DNA of 5,627 nucleotides from positions 1-5,627 of the forward strand of contig JAKSOJ010000092.1 in NCBI GenBank assembly GCA_024405645.1, written 5' to 3'. The position numbers and the translations under genes were made by a program. Every line of letters starts with the position of its first letter. Positions within the stretch are counted from its first letter, which is position 1. This DNA is from Phascolarctobacterium sp. Its GTDB lineage: Bacteria; Bacillota; Negativicutes; Acidaminococcales; Acidaminococcaceae. Positions 1 to 5,627 of this stretch are shown here, piece after piece. The notes below the pieces were generated by a model. It was given only the letters and a program-made list of their open reading frames with translations. It was not told where the DNA came from and made no database searches.

Positions 1-138
1 GTAGTTGATGATTTTGAAGCTGCTCATGCAAAACATAAAGAAATGGGTTGCATTTGCTATGAAAATGAAGCTATGGGTATTTATTTCATTCTTGATCCTG
101 ACAATTATTGGCTGGAAGTAGTTCCCAACAGAGGTTAA
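1..138 (+). CDS. Glyoxalase / VOC-family protein, C-terminal fragment (5' end outside window)
   Basis: Frame 1 is open from the first base to a TAA at 136-138 and encodes the last 45 residues of a protein. The tail GIYFILDPDNYWLEVVP matches the closing beta strands of glyoxalase I and related vicinal-oxygen-chelate enzymes, which usually read G-x-x-F-x-x-DPDGY-x-IE. The Glu at fragment residue 39 (in YWLEVV) falls at the position of the C-terminal metal-ligand glutamate of lactoylglutathione lyase. The family converts the hemithioacetal of methylglyoxal and a thiol to a lactoyl thioester, although many VOC proteins act on other substrates. The protein looks cytoplasmic. The stop codon lies 2 bases before the next start, so the two genes are probably co-transcribed. 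The exact substrate cannot be told from this piece. A methylmalonyl-CoA epimerase-like or other VOC member is the main alternative. Confidence 0.83.
   Translation, partial: VVDDFEAAHAKHKEMGCICYENEAMGIYFILDPDNYWLEVVPNRG
130..134 (+). promoter_or_regulatory. Ribosome binding site that sets the dehydrogenase start
   Basis: AGAGG lies 6 bases before the ATG at 141 and sits inside the last codons of the glyoxalase gene. It supports ATG 141 over the in-frame upstream TTG at 108. It also implies translational coupling between the two genes. Confidence 0.65.
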
Positions 139-140
139 TT

Positions 141-1112
141 ATGGATTTAAAGAAATTTAAAGTTGTAGCAAATCAAAAGATTCGTGACTGCGCTTTCGAA
201 AAGTTGAATGCAGAAGTTAATTTTGTTAATTGGCAAGATAAGAAAGGCCGTATGCCTAATGAACAGCTTTTTGCGGAGTTAGAGACTGCGGATGCCTTTT
301 TTTCTAGTGGCAATGTAAAGATTAATGAAGAACTTCTTTCTCATTGTCCAAACGTAAAGGTAATTGCTCAATGTAGCGTTGGTTACGATAATATTAATCT
401 GGACGCATGTGTAGCACATGGTATTCCTGTTACTAATACACCTGGTGTTTTGGTTGATGCTGTTGCAGACCACACAATGGCTCTTATTTTAGACTGTGCT
501 CGTAATATTGCTGGAGCAGATGTCCATGTTAAATCTGGCCTTTGGGGACAAAAGAAACCATTCCGTATGGGCGTTGATTTGGCAGGGAAAACCTTAGGTA
601 TCGTTGGCTTTGGTGATATTGGTAGCGAAGTTGCAATTCGCGCACAAGCTAGCAAGATGAATGTCATTTATCATAATCGCAAGCAAAGAGAAGATGATGA
701 GAAACGTAATGTGCGTTATGTAAGCTTTGATGAACTATTGCAAGAAAGTGATTTTATTGCTATTTGTGTAACTTTGAATCCTTCCACCAAAGGCCTTTTT
801 AATAAAGCTGCCTTTGATAAGATGAAGAAGGGTGCAAGACTTGTCAATATTAGTCGAGGCGCTGTTGTTGACAGTGATGCTTTATATGATGCATTGGCTA
901 GTGGCAAATTGGCATGGGTTGCTGCTGACGTATTTGACCCAGAACCTATTCCTGAAGACCACAAGATTTTAACTCTGCCTAACATTACTCTCACTCCTCA
1001 TATGGCTAGTGCAACTGTCGAGACCCGTGATGCTATGGCTATGCTGACAGTGGATAATATTTTGGCAGCACTTAAAGGAGAAGACCTTTTGACTGAGGTC
1101 AAAGCTAGATAA
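141..1112 (+). CDS. D-isomer-specific 2-hydroxyacid dehydrogenase (glyoxylate/hydroxypyruvate/2-ketogluconate reductase type)
   Basis: This 323-residue cytoplasmic enzyme should reduce a 2-oxoacid such as glyoxylate, hydroxypyruvate or 2-ketogluconate to the D-2-hydroxyacid with NAD(P)H. The length is normal for the family. The substrate/catalytic domain (about 1-100 and the C-terminal end) flanks a Rossmann domain (about 102-285). The Rossmann glycine motif is G156-F-G158-D-I-G161. The catalytic triad is visible as Arg239 (NISRG), Glu268 (DPEP) and His287 (TPH). The substrate-loop signature SVGYDNI is at 79-85. At the end of the second Rossmann strand the sequence reads Y-H-N-R (177-180), with no acidic residue to hold the NAD ribose, so NADP(H) preference is inferred. 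The start at ATG 141 is supported by an AGAGG ribosome site. An upstream TTG at 108 would overlap the glyoxalase gene by about 30 bases and adds no family sequence. The exact substrate is not determined; D-lactate dehydrogenase or phosphoglycerate dehydrogenase is less likely given the length and motifs. Confidence 0.93.
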   Translation: MDLKKFKVVANQKIRDCAFEKLNAEVNFVNWQDKKGRMPNEQLFAELETADAFFSSGNVKINEELLSHCPNVKVIAQCSVGYDNINLDACVAHGIPVTNTPGVLVDAVADHTMALILDCARNIAGADVHVKSGLWGQKKPFRMGVDLAGKTLGIVGFGDIGSEVAIRAQASKMNVIYHNRKQREDDEKRNVRYVSFDELLQESDFIAICVTLNPSTKGLFNKAAFDKMKKGARLVNISRGAVVDSDALYDALASGKLAWVAADVFDPEPIPEDHKILTLPNITLTPHMASATVETRDAMAMLTVDNILAALKGEDLLTEVKAR

Positions 1113-1113
1113 A

Positions 1114-2403
1114 ATGAGAATGAAAATTTGCTTGCATGGACTTGAGATTAAGCATCAAAATCAACTCTTGGGATTGGTGCGTAATCTTTTGCCTGATTGT
1201 TTAAGTAAATATAAAGTTAAAGATAAATATTTGGATGATGACGATACCTATAAATATCGTGAAGCTCGTTTTAAGCCAAAGACAATAGATGGAATCAATG
1301 TTATTTGTGCGTATGGCACAATGACAGTAAATGATAAAAGTTTGCCAATTTCAGATGTTATTGTTGATTTTGATAATACAAGTGAATTGGCGGTAAAGTT
1401 TGTCAAAGAATTTGTTACTAAGCTATTGGATGGAAAAAATAGATTTGTTTTGGCAGAGCCGAATTTTGACTTGCGTATTGCTATGTTAAAGGGAAGGCTG
1501 CATCTAGATGAATTAGCTACTTATGACGAAGAGAAAGCGGGCTGTTTGGCTTATACCCATTTGCCATGGCAGGTTTATGAAATAAATCGTGTTTGGGAAG
1601 TTGTTTTGACTCACGAGGATGATAAGCCGTTAATTCGCCAATTGCGAGTAAAGATTCGTCGTTTGCGTTCTGTAATTTCTCTGTTGAGTCCTCTTTTCAA
1701 TGAAGATGAGTTGGAAGCTTGGCAGAAAGTATGGAAATCCTTTTTCGATGGTTTAGCTGGAGTTCGTGAATTGGACGTTGCATTACTTGCTTGCGAGCGC
1801 ATTACAAGAATGGACGAAGGCAAAGAAGAAAAGGGCGTTCCGCTTCTGGAGAAGATTCTAAACGAAAAGAAGAATGCGGTAATGCATGAATATTTAGGAA
1901 AACTTAAGTTAAATGCTATTACTAAAGAGCATACTGATTTTCTTATTTGGCTTTATACAACAAAACTAGTTGAAGAAACAAGCACTTGTAAATTGCAGGA
2001 CTTCCTGTTACTTCGTTTTACGAAATGGAGCAATAAGCTTTTAGAATTAACGGAAAAATATCCAGATACTACAGATATGGTTAGTCTGCATAAGATCCGC
2101 ATCAAATTAAAGCGTTTCCGTTATGCTTTACAATCCGTTCCAGAAATTAAAAAATCTACCGAATTGTTAAGAGCATTAAAAAACCTTCAGGATTCTTTGG
2201 GATTACTGCACGACGATTTTGTTGGAGAAGAATTGTTGGAAAGTATTATGAATGAATATCCTGGTAACAAGGAACTTCACTATGAAATAGCTTTGTTTAA
2301 AGGTTGGGATAAGGGCAAGGCTTCTTCGGCTTTAGAGAATTTCCCCATAATGTGGGATAATTTCTGCAATTTGTTGCGTAACTGGCAAAATGCCAATTTA
2401 TAG
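1114..2403 (+). CDS. CHAD-domain protein with an unassigned N-terminal region
   Basis: This 429-residue protein has no signal peptide or membrane segment. Residues about 157-425 form an all-helical CHAD domain (conserved histidine alpha-helical domain), a family known to bind inorganic polyphosphate through basic helices. Repeat one shows the Arg/Lys-rich helix RQLRVKIRRLR (175-185), followed by GVRELDVALL (216-225). Repeat two shows LHKIRIKLKRFRYAL (325-339), followed by LQDSLGLLHDDFV (358-370). The second-repeat histidines His326 and His366 are kept. The first-repeat position that is usually His (VHQLRV) is Arg175 here. Residues 1-155 resemble no family I can name. They could be a degenerate CYTH (triphosphate tunnel) domain, a frequent CHAD partner, but no complete ExExK motif is present. 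The gene begins one base after the previous stop. The only ribosome-like site is GAGGT at 1095-1099, 14 bases upstream, so coupling to the previous gene is likely. ATG 1120 is an alternative start. The biological role is unknown beyond probable polyanion binding. Confidence 0.85.
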   Translation: MRMKICLHGLEIKHQNQLLGLVRNLLPDCLSKYKVKDKYLDDDDTYKYREARFKPKTIDGINVICAYGTMTVNDKSLPISDVIVDFDNTSELAVKFVKEFVTKLLDGKNRFVLAEPNFDLRIAMLKGRLHLDELATYDEEKAGCLAYTHLPWQVYEINRVWEVVLTHEDDKPLIRQLRVKIRRLRSVISLLSPLFNEDELEAWQKVWKSFFDGLAGVRELDVALLACERITRMDEGKEEKGVPLLEKILNEKKNAVMHEYLGKLKLNAITKEHTDFLIWLYTTKLVEETSTCKLQDFLLLRFTKWSNKLLELTEKYPDTTDMVSLHKIRIKLKRFRYALQSVPEIKKSTELLRALKNLQDSLGLLHDDFVGEELLESIMNEYPGNKELHYEIALFKGWDKGKASSALENFPIMWDNFCNLLRNWQNANL

Positions 2404-2411
2404 TGTTTAGT

Positions 2412-2416
2412 GGGAG
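2412..2416 (+). promoter_or_regulatory. Ribosome binding site of the M20 peptidase gene
   Basis: GGGAG lies 6 bases before the ATG at 2423, in the 19-base gap after the CHAD gene. It supports this start over the in-frame ATG at 2441. Confidence 0.65.
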
Positions 2417-2422
2417 ATAACG

Positions 2423-3544
2423 ATGGTAAATAAAGAAAGAATGGTCAATGAGTTTATTGAACTCGTAAGTATTCCTTGCCCTAGTAAGGATGAGCGAGCA
2501 GAAGCAGAACTCATTATGAAAAAGATGCGTGAGCTTGGTTTGGAACCCGAAATGGATAACGCTGGGGAAAAATGTGGAAGCACTTCCGGCAACGTTTGGG
2601 CAACATTGAAAGGAAATAAACCAGGTGCACCGAGAATTTTCTTTGAAGCGCACATGGATCAAGTAACTCCGGCAACTGGTACTAAGGTTGTACGTAAGGA
2701 TGGAGTATTATATAGCGATGGAACTACTACCTTGGGCGGTGACGATAAGGTAGGCATTGAAACTATGCTCGAATTAGTTCGTGTTATTCAAGAGGATAAT
2801 ATTCCTCATGGTGACGTGCAACTGTGCTGTACTATAGGCGAGGAGATTGGTTGCTTAGGCGCAGTAAATATGGATAAGAGCAAGCTCGCTGCAGATTTTG
2901 GTTATTCTCTTGATATGGATGGTAAAACTGGCGGCGTTGTTTACGGTGCCCCTATGCTTTTGGATGTTTATGTAACTGTTAAGGGCAAATCTGCTCATGC
3001 TGGTGTTTGTCCTGAAAAAGGCATAAATGCAATCAATGTTGCGGCTGCTGCTATTGCTAGTTTGCCTGCATATGGTCGCTTAGATGAAGAAACTACTTTA
3101 AGCATTGGCATGTTCCATGGCGGAGATGCACTTAATATTGTTTGTCCAGAAGTAAAATTCACTATCGATATGCGTTGCCCCAATGTTCCAAAACTCGAAA
3201 AATTGAGGGATGAAACCTTAGCACAAATCAAAAAGGTGTGTGAAGAAAATGGAGCAACTGTGGAATTTGATGTTATTGTCGGTTGTCCTGCAGTAAGTCT
3301 TTCTCCTGAGCATCCTACTTGTAAATTAGCTACTCAGGCTGCAGAAAATCTTGGCTTCACTCCTTCTTTATCTGTATCAGGTGGTTGTTCTGATGCAAAT
3401 TATATTTGTGGTTATGGCGTGCCTACAGCAGTATTGGCAACTGGTATGAGCAATATTCATACTTGTGAAGAATATTTAGCTGAAGAAGATTTATATAATA
3501 CGGCTCGTTGGGCTGTGGAAATTGTTCGCTTAGCAGCGGAATGA
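2423..3544 (+). CDS. M20-family zinc metallopeptidase, PepT-like (tripeptidase-like)
   Basis: This 373-residue cytoplasmic di-zinc exopeptidase probably releases N-terminal residues from short peptides. The co-catalytic metal site can be read off: His77 in EAHMDQV with Asp79, bridging Asp107 in GGDDKVG, the general base and ligand pair Glu140-Glu141 in IGEEIG, Asp164 in SLDMDG, and His346 in NIHTCEEY near the C-terminus. The dimerisation (lid) domain is inserted at about 178-290 and carries the usual GKSAHAG motif (188-194, His192). The sequence LGGDDKVGI and the IGEEIGCLGA block are closest to the PepT-like branch rather than to ArgE, DapE or carboxypeptidase G2. Classical PepT is somewhat longer (about 410 residues), so this is better called PepT-like than true PepT. 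The start at ATG 2423 has a good ribosome site. The stop codon TGA overlaps the ribosome site of the next gene, indicating co-translation with exodeoxyribonuclease III. Peptide specificity is inferred from the family. Confidence 0.92.
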   Translation: MVNKERMVNEFIELVSIPCPSKDERAEAELIMKKMRELGLEPEMDNAGEKCGSTSGNVWATLKGNKPGAPRIFFEAHMDQVTPATGTKVVRKDGVLYSDGTTTLGGDDKVGIETMLELVRVIQEDNIPHGDVQLCCTIGEEIGCLGAVNMDKSKLAADFGYSLDMDGKTGGVVYGAPMLLDVYVTVKGKSAHAGVCPEKGINAINVAAAAIASLPAYGRLDEETTLSIGMFHGGDALNIVCPEVKFTIDMRCPNVPKLEKLRDETLAQIKKVCEENGATVEFDVIVGCPAVSLSPEHPTCKLATQAAENLGFTPSLSVSGGCSDANYICGYGVPTAVLATGMSNIHTCEEYLAEEDLYNTARWAVEIVRLAAE

Positions 3545-3547
3545 GGA
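3543..3547 (+). promoter_or_regulatory. Ribosome binding site of the exodeoxyribonuclease III gene, overlapping the peptidase stop
   Basis: GAGGA shares bases with the TGA stop at 3542-3544 and lies just upstream of ATG 3552. Ribosomes finishing the peptidase would therefore cover the start site of the next gene, a typical coupling arrangement. Confidence 0.65.
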
Positions 3548-3551
3548 TAAA

Positions 3552-4304
3552 ATGAAATTAGTATCTTGGAATGTTAATGGCCTTAGAGCTTGTATGAATA
3601 AAGGATTTGAAGACTTCCTGCGTGGTAGTGATGCAGATGTTTTCTGCGTTCAGGAGACTAAAATGCAAAGGGAACAAGCAACCTTTGATTTTCCTGGTTA
3701 CGAGGAATTTTGGAATAGCGCAGAAAAGAAAGGTTATTCTGGAACTGCACTTTTTACTAAAGAAAAGCCAATTAATGTTACCTATGGTATTGGCGTGGAA
3801 GAACACGATCACGAAGGGCGTGTTATTACCGCTGAGTTCGAAAACTATTTTGTGGTTACTTGCTATACTCCTAATTCTCAAAGAGAATTAGCACGTTTAG
3901 ATTATCGAATGGCTTGGGAAGATGATTTTCTTGCCTTTTTAAAAGAGTTAGATGCTAAAAAGCCCGTTCTTGTATGTGGCGATTTAAATGTAGCTGCAGA
4001 AGAAATTGACTTAAAGAATCCGAAAACAAATCATTTTAATGCAGGTTTTTCTGATGAAGAACGTGCTAAATTCCGTACGTTGAAGGCTGCGGGATTTACA
4101 GATACTTTCCGCTATCTGCATCCTGAAGAAGTTAAATATTCTTGGTGGAGCTATATGTTCAAAGCTCGCGAAAAGAATGCAGGATGGAGAATTGACTATT
4201 GGTTAGTATCTGATAGAATTGCGGAAAAGGTTCAGGCTGCCGAAATTCATAATGATATTTTTGGTAGTGACCATTGTCCTGTAAGTATTGAAATTAGTTT
4301 GTAA
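3552..4304 (+). CDS. xth: Exodeoxyribonuclease III / AP endonuclease
   Basis: This 250-residue enzyme cuts the backbone 5' of abasic sites and removes 3'-blocking groups and 3' nucleotides during base-excision repair. It covers the whole endonuclease/exonuclease/phosphatase fold, with the length typical of ExoA/Xth proteins. Active-site residues visible in order are Asn7 (SWNVNG), Glu35 (QETK), Tyr105 (CYTPN), Asp144 and Asn146 (GDLNVA), Asp215 (GWRIDYW) and the Asp240-His241 pair (GSDHCPV). The SWWSYMFKAR stretch (197-206) followed by the GWRIDY block is characteristic of the Bacillota ExoA subgroup. All catalytic residues are present, so the enzyme should be active. It sits 7 bases after the peptidase gene and 16 bases before uvrB, which places two DNA-repair functions side by side. 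In Bacillus the equivalent gene is named exoA. Confidence 0.97.
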   Translation: MKLVSWNVNGLRACMNKGFEDFLRGSDADVFCVQETKMQREQATFDFPGYEEFWNSAEKKGYSGTALFTKEKPINVTYGIGVEEHDHEGRVITAEFENYFVVTCYTPNSQRELARLDYRMAWEDDFLAFLKELDAKKPVLVCGDLNVAAEEIDLKNPKTNHFNAGFSDEERAKFRTLKAAGFTDTFRYLHPEEVKYSWWSYMFKAREKNAGWRIDYWLVSDRIAEKVQAAEIHNDIFGSDHCPVSIEISL

Positions 4305-4309
4305 TTATT

Positions 4310-4314
4310 GGTGA
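4310..4314 (+). promoter_or_regulatory. Weak ribosome binding site of uvrB
   Basis: GGTGA lies 6 bases before ATG 4321. It is a poorer match than the sites of the neighbouring genes. The GTG within it is out of frame with uvrB and is not a start. Confidence 0.5.
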
Positions 4315-4320
4315 AACAAA

Positions 4321-5627
4321 ATGGATTTTAAAATTTCGGCACCCTTTGAGCCCTCTGGCGACCAACCACAAGCTATTGAAAAGTTGGTGGAAGGAATTCA
4401 GAAGGGACTCAGAACTCAGGTGCTTCTTGGTGCTACTGGTACTGGCAAAACCTATACTATGGCCCAGGTAATCCAAAAAGTTAAAAAACCGACACTCGTT
4501 ATTGCTCACAATAAAACCTTGGCGGCTCAATTGGCTAGCGAACTTAAGGCATTCTTTCCGGAGAATGCCGTTGAGTATTTTGTGTCCTATTATGATTACT
4601 ATCAACCAGAGGCTTATATTCCTCAGTCTGATACGTATATCGAAAAGGATGCGTCTATTAATGACGAAATCGATAAATTACGCCACTCGGCAACATCTGC
4701 TCTTTTCGAACGCAAGGATGTAATTATCGTAGCTTCTGTATCATGTATTTATGGTTTAGGTGCTCCCCAGGAGTACTATGATATGGTGCTTAGCTTACGT
4801 CTTGGCCAAATTATCGACCGTCAAAAGATTTTACATAAATTAGTAGAGATTCAATATGATCGCAATGACATAGATTTTAAGCGTGGAACCTTCCGCGTTC
4901 GCGGTGATGTAATAGAAGTCATTCCTGCAGGTTATGGCGAGAAAGCTGTTAGAATAGAGCTTTTTGATGATGAAGTAGACCGTATCTGTGAGGTTGATAT
5001 TCTGACTGGGGAAATATTGGCTCAACGCAATCATGTGGCAATTTTCCCTGCCTCTCACTATGTAACGAGTCGTGAAAACCTTGATCGAGCTATGGCAGAT
5101 ATCAAGGTTGAATTGGCTGACCGTTTGGAATATCTAAAGAAAAATTTCAAACTATTAGAAGCTGAACGTTTAGAGCAAAGAACTAATTATGATTTGGAAA
5201 TGATGAACGAGATGGGCTATTGCTCTGGGATAGAAAACTATTCTCGTCATTTGGCTGGTCGTAAGGCTGGAGAACCTCCATTTACTCTAGTCAACTATTT
5301 CCCTAAGGATTTTTTGCTTGTCATTGATGAATCCCATGTTACTTTGCCTCAACTGAGAGCTATGTATGCTGGAGATCGTTCTCGAAAAGAAATGCTTGTT
5401 GAGCATGGCTTCCGCCTGCCATCTGCTTTTGACAATAGACCGCTAACCTTTGATGAGTTTCAAGAACAAATCAATCAAGTGGTTTATGTCAGCGCAACTC
5501 CTGCCAAATATGAACTGGAGCAAACACAAAACACTGTGGAACAGATCATTCGTCCTACAGGTTTGCTAGATCCTGAGGTTGAGATTCGTCCCATTAAAGG
5601 ACAGATAGATGACCTTCTTGGCGAAAT
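4321..5627 (+). CDS. uvrB: UvrABC excinuclease subunit B, N-terminal two thirds (3' end outside window)
   Basis: The reading frame is open from ATG 4321 to the window edge, giving 435 residues of a protein that is normally about 660-690 long. UvrB is the damage-verifying, ATP-dependent subunit of nucleotide-excision repair. It is loaded by UvrA and recruits UvrC for incision. The start matches the family ([13 protein letters not shown] at 7-19). Walker A is GATGTGKT (37-44, with Lys43). The damage-probing beta-hairpin carries the tyrosines 90, 91, 93 and 94 (SYYDYYQP) and continues through IEKDAS. The UvrA-interaction domain lies at about 155-250. The Walker B/DEAD-type motif is DESH (336-339), and helicase motif III is SATP (391-394). 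RPTGLLDP (411-418) opens the second RecA-like domain. The remaining helicase motifs and the C-terminal UvrC-binding UVR motif would lie beyond the window. No frameshift or lost motif is seen. uvrA often follows uvrB in Bacillota, but that cannot be seen here. Confidence 0.98.
   Translation, partial: MDFKISAPFEPSGDQPQAIEKLVEGIQKGLRTQVLLGATGTGKTYTMAQVIQKVKKPTLVIAHNKTLAAQLASELKAFFPENAVEYFVSYYDYYQPEAYIPQSDTYIEKDASINDEIDKLRHSATSALFERKDVIIVASVSCIYGLGAPQEYYDMVLSLRLGQIIDRQKILHKLVEIQYDRNDIDFKRGTFRVRGDVIEVIPAGYGEKAVRIELFDDEVDRICEVDILTGEILAQRNHVAIFPASHYVTSRENLDRAMADIKVELADRLEYLKKNFKLLEAERLEQRTNYDLEMMNEMGYCSGIENYSRHLAGRKAGEPPFTLVNYFPKDFLLVIDESHVTLPQLRAMYAGDRSRKEMLVEHGFRLPSAFDNRPLTFDEFQEQINQVVYVSATPAKYELEQTQNTVEQIIRPTGLLDPEVEIRPIKGQIDDLLGE

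Noticed and set aside
108..140. N-terminal extension of the hydroxyacid dehydrogenase from a TTG at 108
   Set aside because: It overlaps the glyoxalase reading frame, adds residues not typical of the family, and ATG 141 has a well-spaced AGAGG ribosome site.
297..303. Run of seven T in the dehydrogenase gene, a possible slippage or phase-variation tract
   Set aside because: The frame is intact, the run is short, and similar A or T runs are expected in AT-rich coding sequence.
2383..2395. Short inverted repeat TGGCA-AAA-TGCCA at the end of the CHAD gene, a possible terminator
   Set aside because: The stem is only 5 bp with a 3-base loop, lies inside the coding region and is not followed by a T-run. 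It is too weak to call a terminator.
2297..2662. Open frames on the minus strand across the CHAD-peptidase junction (2297-2662 and 2407-2655)
   Set aside because: They lie opposite two well-supported genes, show no family resemblance and have no convincing ribosome site.
3607..3891. 94-codon + strand open frame inside the exodeoxyribonuclease III gene
   Set aside because: It is an out-of-frame shadow of a gene with all its catalytic motifs intact, and its translation resembles no known protein.
4294..4605. Minus-strand open frame opposite the start of uvrB
   Set aside because: It is antisense to the highly conserved UvrB N-terminus and its translation has no recognisable motif.

Overview
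This window is one tight run of genes, all on the + strand, from a low-GC bacterium. The AT-rich codon use, the Bacillus-type UvrB motifs (Walker A GATGTGKT, the RPTGLLDP block) and Shine-Dalgarno-type ribosome sites point to the Bacillota. A Negativicutes-like or clostridial anaerobe is plausible, but the sequence alone does not settle the genus. Coding density is almost total: the gaps between genes are 2, 1, 19, 7 and 16 bases. No tRNA, rRNA, CRISPR array, insertion sequence or convincing terminator is visible, and no stretch over 300 bases lacks a gene.

Layout: 1-138 is the 3' end of a glyoxalase/VOC-fold gene. 141-1112 is a D-isomer-specific 2-hydroxyacid dehydrogenase of the glyoxylate/hydroxypyruvate/2-ketogluconate reductase type. 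1114-2403 is a CHAD-domain protein with an unassigned N-terminal region of about 155 residues. 2423-3544 is an M20-family peptidase of the PepT-like (tripeptidase-like) type. 3552-4304 is exodeoxyribonuclease III / AP endonuclease. 4321 to the window end is the first two thirds of uvrB (excinuclease subunit B).

The spacing suggests a polycistronic unit whose promoter lies upstream of the window and whose end lies beyond it. The first two genes handle reactive 2-oxoaldehydes and 2-oxoacids. The CHAD protein probably binds polyphosphate or another polyanion. The peptidase recycles small peptides. The last two genes act in base-excision and nucleotide-excision repair. A shared theme of carbonyl or oxidative damage control is possible but is inference; this may simply be a housekeeping operon. 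I do not see a clearly new biological system. The least explained piece is the CHAD protein, with its unrecognised N-terminus and an Arg in place of the first signature His.
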